64,000 nucleotides of DNA from Actinomycetes bacterium (lineage in GTDB: Bacteria; Actinomycetota; Actinomycetes; Propionibacteriales; Nocardioidaceae), in the NCBI GenBank assembly GCA_023396115.1, contig JAEWXC010000036.1, forward strand, positions 1-64,000, given 5' to 3'. The notes beneath the pieces were generated by a model, which was given only the letters and a program-made list of their open reading frames with translations, did not search any database and was not told where the DNA came from. Position numbers and translations under genes: made by a program. The number at the start of each line of letters is the position of its first letter. Within the stretch, counting starts at the first letter, position 1. Shown here piece by piece: positions 9,822-19,492 of the stretch.

Positions 9822-10985
9822 ATGAGCAGGACAACCCACAGCCGGACCATCCGGCGCGCGCTGGCAGCGGTCTCGGCCGGTGCGCTGGCACTCTCGCTGG
9901 CCGCCTGCGGCGGCGACGGCGGTTCCGACAACGAGGAGGCCGGTGGCTGCAAGCCCGGTGACCCCCTGAAGCTGCAGCTGCAGTGGGTGGCCCAGGGCCA
10001 GTTCGCGGGGTACTACGCCGCGGTCGACCAGGGCTACTACTCCGACGAGGGGCTGGACGTCGAGATCGTCGAGGGCGGGCCGGACATCGTGCCGCAGGAC
10101 GCCCTGGCCAACGGTGAGGTCGACTACGCGATCTCGTGGGTGCCGAAGGTGCTGGGCTCGATCGAGCAGGGCGCGGAGATCACCAACGTGGCGCAGATCT
10201 TCGAGCGCTCGGGGACGCTGCAGATCTCGTTCAAGGACAAGAACATCACCTCGCCCGGTGACCTCAAGGGCAAGAACGTCGGCTCGTGGGGCTACGGCAA
10301 CGAGTGGGAGCTGTTCGCCGGGATGCAGAAGGAGGGTGTCGAGGTCGGCGACTTCAACCTGGTCACCCAGGCGTTCGACATGAACGGCTTCCTGGCCGGT
10401 GACATCGACGCCGCCCAGGCGATGACCTACAACGAGTACGCCCAGGTGCTGGAGACCAAGAACCCCGACACCGGCAAGCTCTACCAGCCCGACGAGCTGA
10501 ACGTCATCAACTGGAACGACGTCGGCACCGCGATGCTGCAGGACGCGATCTGGACCCAGACCTCCGCGCTGGAGGACGAGGCCTGCCAGGAGCAGACCAC
10601 CAAGTTCGTCAAGGCCTCGATCAAGGGCTGGGTCTACGCCCGCGACAACGCCCAGGCCGCTGCGGACATCGTGACCGCCGCCGGCTCCCAGCTCGGCACC
10701 AGCCACCAGCTGTGGATGACCAACGAGATCAACCGGCTGATCTGGCCCTCCACCTCCGGCGGGATCGGGATGATCGACGACGCCGCGTGGCAGCAGACCG
10801 TCGACATCGCGATGGGCACCAAGAACGAGACCGGCTCGACCATCATCACCAAGGCGCCGCCGGAGACCGCCAAGGACAACACCTACGTCGAGGCCGCCCT
10901 GGCCGAGCTGCGCGAGGAGGGCGTGGACGTCGACGGCACGGACTGGGAGGCGGAGGAGGTCACCCTCAACGAAGGCGGCAAGTAG
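9822..10985 (+). CDS. Lipoprotein substrate-binding protein, NMT1/THI5-like
   Basis: A 387-residue exported lipoprotein: signal peptide, lipobox LAAC with Cys 29, then an NMT1/THI5-like fold beginning LKLQLQWVAQGQFAGYYAAV and continuing GYYSDEGLDVEI, typical of binding proteins for pyrimidine-like thiamin precursors, riboflavin or related heterocycles. It supplies ligand to the two-permease ABC importer just upstream. The family and gene context (dihydropyrimidinase, ureidopropionase) favour a pyrimidine, hydantoin or similar ring compound, but the ligand is inferred. GAGGAGAG precedes the ATG. A REP-like palindrome starts two bases after the stop. Confidence 0.9.
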   Translation: MSRTTHSRTIRRALAAVSAGALALSLAACGGDGGSDNEEAGGCKPGDPLKLQLQWVAQGQFAGYYAAVDQGYYSDEGLDVEIVEGGPDIVPQDALANGEVDYAISWVPKVLGSIEQGAEITNVAQIFERSGTLQISFKDKNITSPGDLKGKNVGSWGYGNEWELFAGMQKEGVEVGDFNLVTQAFDMNGFLAGDIDAAQAMTYNEYAQVLETKNPDTGKLYQPDELNVINWNDVGTAMLQDAIWTQTSALEDEACQEQTTKFVKASIKGWVYARDNAQAAADIVTAAGSQLGTSHQLWMTNEINRLIWPSTSGGIGMIDDAAWQQTVDIAMGTKNETGSTIITKAPPETAKDNTYVEAALAELREEGVDVDGTDWEAEEVTLNEGGK

Positions 10986-10986
10986 T

Positions 10987-11099
10987 CCAGAACGTGCTGA
11001 CGGCGCGTCGCCGGCGTTGCTCGGACCTCGACAATCCGCTTCGCTCGAAGATTGCCTTCGGTCCGGCGCCTTGGCGCCGCGCGCGTCAGCCCGTTCTGG
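10987..11099. repeat. REP-like large imperfect palindrome, copy A1
   Basis: About 113 bp. The outer arms CCAGAACGTGCTGACGGCG and CGCGTCAGCCCGTTCTGG are complementary with few mismatches. Inside is a second inverted pair around CGACAATCCGCTTCGCTCGA / GATTGCCTTCGGTCC. It starts directly after the ABC binding-protein stop codon and may act as terminator or mRNA stabiliser. Related elements lie at 11100-11281 and 27860-28043. No coding potential is convincing. Confidence 0.7.
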
Positions 11100-11194
11100 C
11101 CGGTACGGCGTTGCTCGGACCTCGACGATCCGCTCCGCTCCACGATCGCCTTCGGTCCGGCGTCTTGGGGCCGCGCGGCGGTCAGCCCGTTCCG
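11100..11194. repeat. REP-like element, copy A2 (left arm lost)
   Basis: Direct tandem partner of A1: GGCGTTGCTCGGACCTCGAC, then GATCCGCTCCGCTCCACGATC and CTTCGGTCCGGCG, ending in GTCAGCCCGTTCCGG. The inner hairpin is preserved with compensating substitutions (GATC/GATC in place of AATC/GATT), while the TGACG-bearing left arm is missing. Covariation in the stem suggests that structure is what is conserved. Confidence 0.62.
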
Positions 11195-11204
11195 GCACCA
11201 CCAG

Positions 11205-11281
11205 CGGCGTTGTCGTGGCTCGGCGGTCGCAAGATCGCCGTCGCTCCTCCTCCCGGGAGCCGCGCACGTCAACCCGCTGTG
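11205..11281. repeat. REP-like element, copy A3 (degenerate)
   Basis: A weaker third copy: GGCGTTGTCGTGGCTCGGCGG, the short hairpin around AAGATCGCC, and an end GTCAACCCGCTGTGAC resembling the right arms of A1 and A2. Together A1-A3 fill most of the 389-bp gap between the binding-protein and transaminase genes. Confidence 0.4.
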
Positions 11282-11292
11282 ACAACTGAACA

Positions 11293-11333
11293 CCGGTGGT
11301 GGGGGGGGGGCCCCCCCCCCCCCCCACCACCGG
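11293..11333. repeat. Perfect CCGGTGGT-G10-C15-ACCACCGG palindrome
   Basis: The arms CCGGTGGT + G10 and C10 + ACCACCGG pair over 18 bp, with the remaining five C residues at the centre. It lies about 42 bp before the transaminase start and after the REP-like elements. It could be a terminator or block to polymerase, or a slip-prone tract that varies in length. Such a homopolymer is also a sequencing risk, so the exact G and C counts are uncertain. Confidence 0.75.
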
Positions 11334-11374
11334 ACCCAGCACCACCCACCACCACCCCACGTGAGGAGAACCTG

Positions 11375-12706
11375 ATGAGCACGACACCCCCCGACGGCGC
11401 CGCCCTCGACGCCCGCACCGTCGAGCTCGACCGGGCGCACGTCTTCCACTCCTGGTCCGCCCAGGCGGCCCTGTCCCCGATGGTCGTCGCGGGCGGCTCC
11501 GGCAGCCGCGTGTGGGACCACTCCGGGCGGGAGTGGCTGGACTTCTCCAGCCAGCTGGTCAACGTCAACATCGGACACCAGCACCCGGCCCTGGTGACCG
11601 CGATCGCCGACCAGGCCGCCACCCTGGCCACCGTCGCCCCGGCCACCGCCAACCTGGTCCGCGGTGAGGCCGCCGCCCGGATCGCCGCCCTGGCACCGGC
11701 CGGCCTGGACAAGGTGTTCTTCACCAACGGCGGCGCCGACGCCAACGAGAACGCGATCCGGATGGCGCGGCAGTTCACCGGCCGCGACAAGGTGCTGTCC
11801 ACCTACCGCAGCTACCACGGCAACACCGGCGCCGCGGTCGTCGCGACCGGGGACTGGCGCCGCGTGCCCAACGAGTTCGCCCGCGGCCACGCCCACTTCT
11901 TCGGCCCGTACGCCTACCGCTCCGACTTCTGGTCGGACTCGCCCGAGCAGGAGTCCGAGCGCGCCCTGGCCCACCTGGCACGGGTGGTGGCCTGCGAGGG
12001 GCCGGACTCGATCGCCGCGATCCTGCTCGAGACGATCCCCGGCACCGCCGGCGTGCTGATGCCCCCGCCCGGCTACCTCGAGGGCGTCCGGGCGCTGTGC
12101 GACGCCCACGGGATCCAGCTGATCCTGGACGAGGTGATGGCCGGGTTCGGTCGCACCGGGGAGTGGTTCGCCCTGGACGCCTACGACGTGGTGCCCGACC
12201 TCATCACCTTCGCCAAGGGCGTGAACTCCGGCTACGTGCCGGTCGGTGGCGTCCTGATCAACGAGCCCGTCGCCGCCCACTTCGACGACCGGGTCTTCCC
12301 GGGCGGGCTCACCTACTCCGGCCACCCGCTGGCCGCGGCGTCCATCGTCGCCTCGATCGACGCGATGCGTGCCGAGGGGATCGTCGAGAACGCCAAGCGG
12401 ATCGGCGCCGAGGTCCTCGGTCCCGGGCTGGCCGACCTGGCCGAGCGGCACCGGGTCGTCGGCGAGGTCCGCGGCACCGGGGTGTTCTGGGCGATGGAGC
12501 TGGTCGCCGACCGGCGCACCCGCGAACCGCTGCCAGCCGCGTTGATGGGCCGCGCCAAGGCGGCGATGGTCGAACGCGGCCTGCTGCCGTTCATCGCCGA
12601 CAACCGCATCCACGCGGTCCCGCCCTGCGTGGTGACCGACGACGAGGTCGGCACCGCGCTGGCCGTCTACGACGACGTGCTCACCGAGCTCGACGCCGCC
12701 CTCTGA
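11375..12706 (+). CDS. Class III PLP-dependent aminotransferase (beta-alanine/omega-amino acid type)
   Basis: A 443-residue fold-type I omega-transaminase. The PLP pieces are visible: the phosphate-binding NGGADANENA near 118-127, SYHGNTGAA, Asp 252 in LDEVMAGFGRTG and the Schiff-base Lys 281 in TFAKGVNSGY. Next to ureidopropionase and a semialdehyde dehydrogenase, the expected reaction is beta-alanine (or 3-aminoisobutyrate) plus an oxoacid giving malonate (or methylmalonate) semialdehyde. GTGAGGAG lies before the ATG at 11375; the longer upstream open frame merely reads through the REP-like region. The acceptor (pyruvate or 2-oxoglutarate) cannot be determined. Confidence 0.9.
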   Translation: MSTTPPDGAALDARTVELDRAHVFHSWSAQAALSPMVVAGGSGSRVWDHSGREWLDFSSQLVNVNIGHQHPALVTAIADQAATLATVAPATANLVRGEAAARIAALAPAGLDKVFFTNGGADANENAIRMARQFTGRDKVLSTYRSYHGNTGAAVVATGDWRRVPNEFARGHAHFFGPYAYRSDFWSDSPEQESERALAHLARVVACEGPDSIAAILLETIPGTAGVLMPPPGYLEGVRALCDAHGIQLILDEVMAGFGRTGEWFALDAYDVVPDLITFAKGVNSGYVPVGGVLINEPVAAHFDDRVFPGGLTYSGHPLAAASIVASIDAMRAEGIVENAKRIGAEVLGPGLADLAERHRVVGEVRGTGVFWAMELVADRRTREPLPAALMGRAKAAMVERGLLPFIADNRIHAVPPCVVTDDEVGTALAVYDDVLTELDAAL

Positions 12707-12737
12707 CCCCCGTTCCCCGCAACCTCAGGAGCACGAC

Positions 12738-14249
<1,512 letters not shown>

Positions 14250-14265
14250 CCCACCCTGCCGCCAG

Positions 14266-14301
14266 CCGCCGGTTTCCCCACAGGTGCGGGGGAGCCGGCG
14301 G
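14266..14301 (+). terminator. GC-rich hairpin after mmsA
   Basis: CCGCCGGTTTCCCC pairs with GGGGAGCCGGCGG around the loop ACAGGTGC, about 16 bp after the mmsA stop. There is no long T-run, as is common for actinobacterial terminators. It plausibly ends the pyrimidine catabolic transcript. Confidence 0.6.
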
Positions 14302-14444
14302 TTGTCGTGCGACACACCGCACCCCAACCGCGCATGTCCGCCACCCGGTGTGACGGACGGGGCGGGTGGGAGCGCAGCCCCGGACCGAGCGGACCCGGCG
14401 CCCGCGGCCAGCCTGCCGGTCCGTCGGCGCGTGCACGTGGTCGG

Positions 14445-15113
14445 ATGGGGAGCATGGGAGAACTCGAGACCGCCGAGCAGTTCTACGCCCGGGTCCTGGC
14501 CGCCACCGACGAGGAACGTCGGTTGCCGGTCGCGTTGGAGGAGATGCCGGGGTGGTTCGTCTACCCCTACGAGGTCGACGGTCTGCGGGTCAAGCCACTC
14601 GAACCGATGCTGGAGACCGAACCTGACCGCCGTGGCGAGGACCCGGCCGACTGCCGCTGCACCACCGAGGACTGGGCCACGACCTGGCCGGGGGCCGAGG
14701 AGAACGTGGTCTGGCACGACGACGACTGGCGGCTGGTCGACGCCGGCGACAAGCTGCCGACGTTCCTGATGCTGCAGCCGCGCCGGCACGTCGACCTGGA
14801 CGACGTGCCCGACAACCTCGCCGCCTCGATGGGCCGACTCCTCGTGGCCCTGGCGGCGGCGGTGGAGACGCTGCCCAGCGTGGGCCGCTGCCACGTCATG
14901 AAGATCGGCGACGGCGGCGCCCACCTGCACTGGTTCTTCCTGGGGCGGCCGGCCCGGATCGGCCAGTTCCGCGGCTCCCCGCTGCTGGACTGGGAGGAGA
15001 ACCTGCCGAGCGTGCCGCGTGAGGTGCTGGCTGCCAACGCGGCCGCCGTGGTCGCTGAGCTGGTCCGTCGGGTCGGCGGCCGGGCCGTGCACCGGCCGGT
15101 GGATCCGGGCTAG
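14445..15113 (+). CDS. HIT-superfamily-like protein
   Basis: About 222 residues (219 from the second ATG at 14454). A histidine-triad-like segment GGAHLHWFFLGRP follows the strand-helix pattern FLMLQPRRHVDLDDVPD, resembling HIT/Ap4A-hydrolase folds in which HxHxx(x) binds nucleotide phosphate. The third His of a strict triad is not present (HLHWFF), so catalysis is uncertain. An N-terminal cysteine pair (CRCTTEDW) is notable. The gene stands alone between the pyd operon and convergent genes. Function unknown; a nucleotide hydrolase or transferase is the best guess. Confidence 0.72.
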   Translation: MGSMGELETAEQFYARVLAATDEERRLPVALEEMPGWFVYPYEVDGLRVKPLEPMLETEPDRRGEDPADCRCTTEDWATTWPGAEENVVWHDDDWRLVDAGDKLPTFLMLQPRRHVDLDDVPDNLAASMGRLLVALAAAVETLPSVGRCHVMKIGDGGAHLHWFFLGRPARIGQFRGSPLLDWEENLPSVPREVLAANAAAVVAELVRRVGGRAVHRPVDPG

Positions 15114-15119
15114 GCGACG

Positions 15120-15557
15120 TCACAGCCGCTGCCCCGGCCGGGGTCCCTCGTAGGCGCTGAGCATCAGCTGCGCTGTTGCCCACCGGCCGGACGCATCAGT
15201 CACCCAGATCAAGCTCACGGCGTACCGGCCGCCGGGATCGCGGAAGGTCGGGACAGCCCGGTCCGCGACGGGGGTCCAGCTGTGCTCGCGCAGGAAGGCA
15301 CCTCCCTCGCGCAAGGAGCTCCACGACGGCACGCTCAGGTACAGCACCGGTTCGGGTGCCCCGCGGTCCTCGCAGCCGCTGTACAACGACTCCTTCACCT
15401 GCAGACCGTCGAACAGACGGTTCGCCTCGGTGCGCAACTCTGCCACCAGGGCCGTCTCGTGTGTCTCACAGGTGGCGGCCGGTGTGTCTGCCAGGCAGCC
15501 GGTGCCGCAGCCGATCAGCACGAGGAGTGCCGGGATGGAGCGCGCCGTCCCCCTCAT
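15120..15557 (-). CDS. Small exported lipoprotein, unknown function
   Basis: A 145-residue protein with a hydrophobic N-terminus and a likely lipobox (LIGCGTGC). The mature part has further Cys residues (ATCETHE, YSGCEDRG) and ends in a basic stretch. No family is recognised. Its start lies 15 bp after the stop of the exported protein encoded just upstream on the same strand, so the two are probably co-transcribed. Amino acid pattern VLYLSVPSWSSLREGG suggests a small alpha/beta domain. The gene is convergent with the HIT-like gene. Confidence 0.6.
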   Translation of the reverse strand: MRGTARSIPALLVLIGCGTGCLADTPAATCETHETALVAELRTEANRLFDGLQVKESLYSGCEDRGAPEPVLYLSVPSWSSLREGGAFLREHSWTPVADRAVPTFRDPGGRYAVSLIWVTDASGRWATAQLMLSAYEGPRPGQRL

Positions 15558-15572
15558 CCGGGGCCCGGGGTG

Positions 15573-16589
15573 TCAAGCCGATGGCGGGGCATCGGGATCC
15601 ACTGAGCCCGGCTGGCCGACGAACCCGAGCTCGGCGGCGCGTTCCTCGATCTCTGTCCAGGCTCGGCCTGCAGCCTCCATCTCAGTCCTGTGCTCGGCAG
15701 CGAAGTCCTCGATGGCCCGGGCGATGTCGCCCAGGTGGTCGTTGTAGACCTCCGCGCGACAACTCCAGTCGTCCTGCTCGAGGCGTGCTTCCAGGGCGAG
15801 GAAGGCCTGCCACGCCTCGGTGACCGGAGCGGAGTCCCCGACCGGCACGTCTTTGGCCGGCGGAAGCTGCTGAGCCAGCACGCTCTGCCACGAGTCCCCG
15901 GGAACCGCCGGCCCCTCGTCGTCTGCCTGTGCCCGGGCAAAGCACTCGGCATAGGCCGTCGCGTCGCCGTAGCGGGCATCCCAGGACTCCAGCATCCCCC
16001 ACCAGGCGCTGCGGAGGTCGGCCACCTCTTCCGGTGTGGAAACGCTCTCAGCCTCGTCGTCGGACGACGGCGCGACCCTTCCTGCGCAGGCGTCGATGGC
16101 CTTCGTCTGGTCGGGTGGTGGTGCTTCCACCCTCGCCTGCTCCTCGGCGCGGATGGCAGCAGAGGTACTGAACATGGCCCGCGAGTAGGCGCGGCCGTGC
16201 GGGTTCTTGAACCACACGCTCGTCCCCAGCGCATCCGTGGGGGGTGCCGTGTTGCGCAGCGCCGACCAGTCCCACTCCGGATGGCCGAGCTCGCTCATGC
16301 AGGTGTCCATTGGACTGTTGAGACTCCACGCCTGGAGAACACCGGAGGCGTTCCGCTGGCGTTGGCTGCCGTTGAAGGACTCGAAGAGCTGGTCGGCCCT
16401 GGTCTGGACCGCTGCCGAGTCGCTGGAGGGTTGGTCGCTGCTCGGCGCGAGTGAACGGTCGAACGCGCCGAATTGTGCTGCCAGGGCGGCGGCCCCGACG
16501 GCAGCCGTGGCTGCGACGATCCAGCGCAGGTGCATGCTCGATGATCTCGAGAGGGGCGAGAGCCGACGCCGTTCATCCTCACGAATCAT
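15573..16589 (-). CDS. Membrane-anchored extracytoplasmic protein, unknown
   Basis: About 338 residues with a single N-terminal hydrophobic segment (WIVAATAAVGAAALAAQFG) and a large hydrophilic, Glu/Ala-rich, probably helical outer region with several Trp residues. Starting at the ATG at 16535 would leave a shorter anchor of about 320 residues; the longer version has a basic cytoplasmic tail (REDERRRL). No domain is recognised. It forms a two-gene unit with the lipoprotein at 15120-15557, and both seem to face the outside. Possibly a peptidoglycan-associated or sensor pair, but that is a guess. Confidence 0.6.
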   Translation of the reverse strand: MIREDERRRLSPLSRSSSMHLRWIVAATAAVGAAALAAQFGAFDRSLAPSSDQPSSDSAAVQTRADQLFESFNGSQRQRNASGVLQAWSLNSPMDTCMSELGHPEWDWSALRNTAPPTDALGTSVWFKNPHGRAYSRAMFSTSAAIRAEEQARVEAPPPDQTKAIDACAGRVAPSSDDEAESVSTPEEVADLRSAWWGMLESWDARYGDATAYAECFARAQADDEGPAVPGDSWQSVLAQQLPPAKDVPVGDSAPVTEAWQAFLALEARLEQDDWSCRAEVYNDHLGDIARAIEDFAAEHRTEMEAAGRAWTEIEERAAELGFVGQPGSVDPDAPPSA

Positions 16590-16623
16590 CAAAAGGGGTG
16601 AACCCCGGCGCGACGGGACGCGT

Positions 16624-17184
16624 TCACTCCGTCGCGGGACGCTGCAGCGGCAGTCCGGTGGGGAGTCCGTCGATGCTGACCCGGTTCTTCTCGTCCTGGT
16701 AGGCGGCGATCCCGTCCGGTCCCTTCTTGCGGGCCCAGCCGTCCATCAGGTCGCGCTGGCGTGGTTGCTCCATCAGCGGGACCCCGTAGCCGCAGGAGGT
16801 CTGCACCGAGTGCACCGACACGTCGAAGACGTTCCGGGCGCCCAGCATCGGCGGGAACAGCCCGGCCAGCTCGTCCCAGTCGGCCTCGCCGGGGTGCACG
16901 GTGCGTGCGGTGCCGTAGAGCCGCAGGATCAGCGGCTCACGGACGTAGGAGCAGAACATGATCGTCATCCGGTTGGTGTCCAGCAGGTGCGCGGCGGTCT
17001 CGTTGCCCGACCCGGTGCCGTTGAGCCACACCACCCGGTTCGGGCCGAGGACCCGCAGCGAGTCCAGGCCCTTGGGGGAGACGTTGATCCTCCCGTCCCG
17101 CGCCGCGGTCGCGACGAAGTACATCGGCTGGGCCTCGATGAAGGTGCGCAGCCGGTCGGTGATCTCGGGCAGGTGGGTGGCCAT
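16624..17184 (-). CDS. Pyridoxamine 5'-phosphate oxidase-fold (split-barrel flavoprotein) protein
   Basis: A 186-residue split beta-barrel. MYFVATAARDGRINVSPKG near the N-terminus and the GTGSGNETAAHLLDTNRMT stretch are typical of the PNPOx-like/general stress flavin or F420 reductases found in many actinobacteria. The Met at 17184 gives the family start. It is isolated between unrelated genes. The cofactor (FMN or F420) and substrate are not determined by sequence, and true PNPOx activity is unlikely because the C-terminal PLP-binding region is absent. Confidence 0.82.
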   Translation of the reverse strand: MATHLPEITDRLRTFIEAQPMYFVATAARDGRINVSPKGLDSLRVLGPNRVVWLNGTGSGNETAAHLLDTNRMTIMFCSYVREPLILRLYGTARTVHPGEADWDELAGLFPPMLGARNVFDVSVHSVQTSCGYGVPLMEQPRQRDLMDGWARKKGPDGIAAYQDEKNRVSIDGLPTGLPLQRPATE

Positions 17185-17380
17185 GCCGCAGTGAACCACG
17201 GCGAACCGTGGCAACCGATCCGACCGGCTGGTCCGTCTCCTCCTGCACACCCACACTGGAACGCTCACCGCCCGGGCGTTGGCGTCCTGGCAGGAGGCAC
17301 TGGGGCCGTCCCGGGTCAGCTGACGCCGTCGGGCCCCGACGGCCGAGGTCGTGGCGGGTCGGACGCGGCCCGGAACGCGA

Positions 17381-17414
17381 CGACCCCCGGAACCTGGGCA
17401 GGCTCCGGGGGTCG
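17381..17414 (-). terminator. Hairpin ending the minus-strand fadE operon
   Basis: CGACCCCCGGA and TCCGGGGGTCG pair perfectly over 11 bp around a 12-nt loop, directly downstream (in transcription direction) of the fadE33-like stop. It closes the echA-fadE31-fadE32-fadE33 transcript and separates it from the PNPOx-fold gene. Confidence 0.75.
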
Positions 17415-17425
17415 GCGACGGGGTG

Positions 17426-18499
17426 TCAGGCCAGGACGGCGGCACGCACCTCGTGCGCCCGGCCGAACAGCTGCGCGCAGGCCAGCGACCGCTTGAAGTA
17501 CAGGTGCGCGTCGTGCTCCCAGGTGATCGCGATGCCGCCGAAGAGCTGGATCGACTCCCCGGCCACCATCTCGAACGCCTCGGTGCACCACGAGGAGGCC
17601 AGCGCGGCCTTCTCGACCAGGTCGGGCTGGTCGGTGGAGGCGGCCCAGCCGGCCGCCCACGACATCGACCGGGCGACCTCGACCTTGACCAGCATGTCCG
17701 CGGCGCGGTGCTTGAGCGCCTGGAAGGAACCCAGCAGGCGCTCGAACTGCTCGCGCTCCTTGAGGTAGGCGACGGTGTTGTCCAGCACCTGCTGGGCGCC
17801 ACCGACCTGCAGCGCGGTGACGGCGGTCTTGGCGATCGCCTGCAGCTTCGCCAGGTCCAGCGCACCCAGCACCGTCGCCGGCGTGCCCTCGAAGGTCACG
17901 TCGGCGAACCGGAACGTCTGGTCCATGGCCGGGGTGGCGGTGCGGGTCAGGCCCGCGGCGTCGCCGGCGACCTCGACCAGGGTCGGGGTGCCGTCGACGT
18001 CGGCCACGGCCAGCAGGATCTCGGCGTCCGTGCCCTCCAGCACCAGGCTGCTGGCGCCACTCAGGGTGCCGTCGACCAGGCGCACCGGTGCGCCGGTGAC
18101 CGAGAACCGGCCCTGGGAGTCGGCCCACGCCAGCGCGGCGACCGTGCCCGCGGCGATCTCGCCGAGCAGCCGTTCCTTGGTGGACTCGTCCGCGGCCAGC
18201 AGCAGCGCCTGGGCGGCCAGGACACCCGACCCGAGCAGCGGCGAGGGGCACAACGACGCGCCCAGCTGCTCCAGCACCACGTGGGTCTCGAACGAGGTGA
18301 ACCCGGCTCCGCCGAACTCCTCGGGGATGGCCAGCGCGGCGACACCGATCTGCTCGACCAGGTCACCCCACAGGGCGGTGTCGTAGCCGGCGTCCGAGGC
18401 GATCGCGGCAGCCAGGTCGGTCTGCCCGGCGCGACGCTCGACGAGGCCCTTGACGGCCTTCGCCAGCTCGGTCTGCTCCTCGGTCAGGGCGAAGTGCAT
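17426..18499 (-). CDS. fadE33: Acyl-CoA dehydrogenase subunit, FadE33-like
   Basis: A 357-residue acyl-CoA dehydrogenase-fold protein (N-domain from HFALTEEQTELA; C-domain with AYLKEREQFERLLGSFQALKH; FAD/substrate end LFGGIAITWEHDAHLYFKRS). It is shorter and more divergent than FadE30/31 in the same window, as for the FadE32/33 subunits that act with FadE31 as heteromeric alpha2beta2 enzymes. Last gene of the operon; its ATG lies just after the FadE32-like stop. By family and KstR2 context it acts in steroid C/D-ring side reactions; the exact ester is not certain. Confidence 0.85.
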   Translation of the reverse strand: MHFALTEEQTELAKAVKGLVERRAGQTDLAAAIASDAGYDTALWGDLVEQIGVAALAIPEEFGGAGFTSFETHVVLEQLGASLCPSPLLGSGVLAAQALLLAADESTKERLLGEIAAGTVAALAWADSQGRFSVTGAPVRLVDGTLSGASSLVLEGTDAEILLAVADVDGTPTLVEVAGDAAGLTRTATPAMDQTFRFADVTFEGTPATVLGALDLAKLQAIAKTAVTALQVGGAQQVLDNTVAYLKEREQFERLLGSFQALKHRAADMLVKVEVARSMSWAAGWAASTDQPDLVEKAALASSWCTEAFEMVAGESIQLFGGIAITWEHDAHLYFKRSLACAQLFGRAHEVRAAVLA

Positions 18500-18501
18500 G
18501 G

Positions 18502-19485
18502 TCAGCGGCCTTCCATCACGGAGTTGAGGATGCGGGTGCGGTGGAAGTGCGGGGTGCCCCACGCCGAGACCAGGGCCCGGGCGCGGAGGAACCAGACGCT
18601 CAGGTCGCACTCCATGGTGTAGCCGATGGCGCCGTGCAGCTGCAGCGCGTTGCGCGAGGCCAGCACCGCGGTGTCGGAGGCGAAGACCTTGGCGGCCGAG
18701 ACCGCGCGGGCGGCGTCGGGGTCGCCGGCGTCCAGCGCCACGGCGGCACCGTGCACCAGCGGGCGGGCGAAGTCGACGCCCACCTTGATGTCGGCGGCCA
18801 TGTGCTTGAGCGCCTGGTACTCGCCGACGACGCGGCCGAACTGCTTGCGCTGCTTGAGGTACTCGACGGTGATCTCGAGCATCTTCTCGCTTGCACCCAG
18901 CAGCATCGCGGAGGCGGCCAGGGAGCCCAGGTCCAGGGCGCGGGCGGCAGCCTCGGGGGCGACGGTGGCGACCTCGTCGCCCTGCGTGGTGACGAACAGG
19001 TGGCGGGAGTGGTCGACCGAGTCGCGTGCCTCACCGACCGCGCCCAGCGAGAGGGTCTCGCCGGACAGGTCGTAGACGTCGGTGGCCACGTCGGCGTCCA
19101 GGGCGTACGGGGCGAACGATCCGGCGGTCAGGCTGACCCGGCGCTCGCCCTCGGCCAGACCCGAGAGCACCTCGTCCTGCCCGGCCGCGGCCAGCAGGGT
19201 CGGGGCGACCGCGACGGTCTCGATCCACGGGCCGGCCACGGCGTGCCGACCGAGCACCTCGAAGGCCACGGCCAGGTCCAGCGCGGAGCCGCCGATGCCG
19301 CCGACCTCCTCGGGGACCAGCAGGGCGGGCAGACCCAGCTCGGCCAGGCGCTCGGCGATCTTCAGACCCGGGGCGTGGTCGCCGGCGGCCCAGGCGCGGT
19401 TGGCGGCCACCGAGTCGGCGGAGGTGAGCAGACCGTCGATCGCCTCGGCGAACGCCTGCTGCTCGTCAGAGAGGGAGAACTTCAT
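18502..19485 (-). CDS. fadE32: Acyl-CoA dehydrogenase subunit, FadE32-like
   Basis: A 327-residue partner-type acyl-CoA dehydrogenase (start KFSLSDEQQAFAEAIDG; C-domain with YLKQRKQFGRVVGEYQALKH and LHGAIGYTMECDLSVWFLRA). Length near that of mycobacterial FadE32 (about 319). Order FadE31-FadE32-FadE33 is the same as the mycobacterial KstR2 cluster (Rv3562-Rv3564). Family knowledge: FadE31 with FadE32 forms a heteromeric dehydrogenase that works after ring C is opened by IpdAB. Separated by seven bases from the upstream stop, so cotranscribed. Confidence 0.85.
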   Translation of the reverse strand: MKFSLSDEQQAFAEAIDGLLTSADSVAANRAWAAGDHAPGLKIAERLAELGLPALLVPEEVGGIGGSALDLAVAFEVLGRHAVAGPWIETVAVAPTLLAAAGQDEVLSGLAEGERRVSLTAGSFAPYALDADVATDVYDLSGETLSLGAVGEARDSVDHSRHLFVTTQGDEVATVAPEAAARALDLGSLAASAMLLGASEKMLEITVEYLKQRKQFGRVVGEYQALKHMAADIKVGVDFARPLVHGAAVALDAGDPDAARAVSAAKVFASDTAVLASRNALQLHGAIGYTMECDLSVWFLRARALVSAWGTPHFHRTRILNSVMEGR

Positions 19486-19492
19486 CGTCCGA

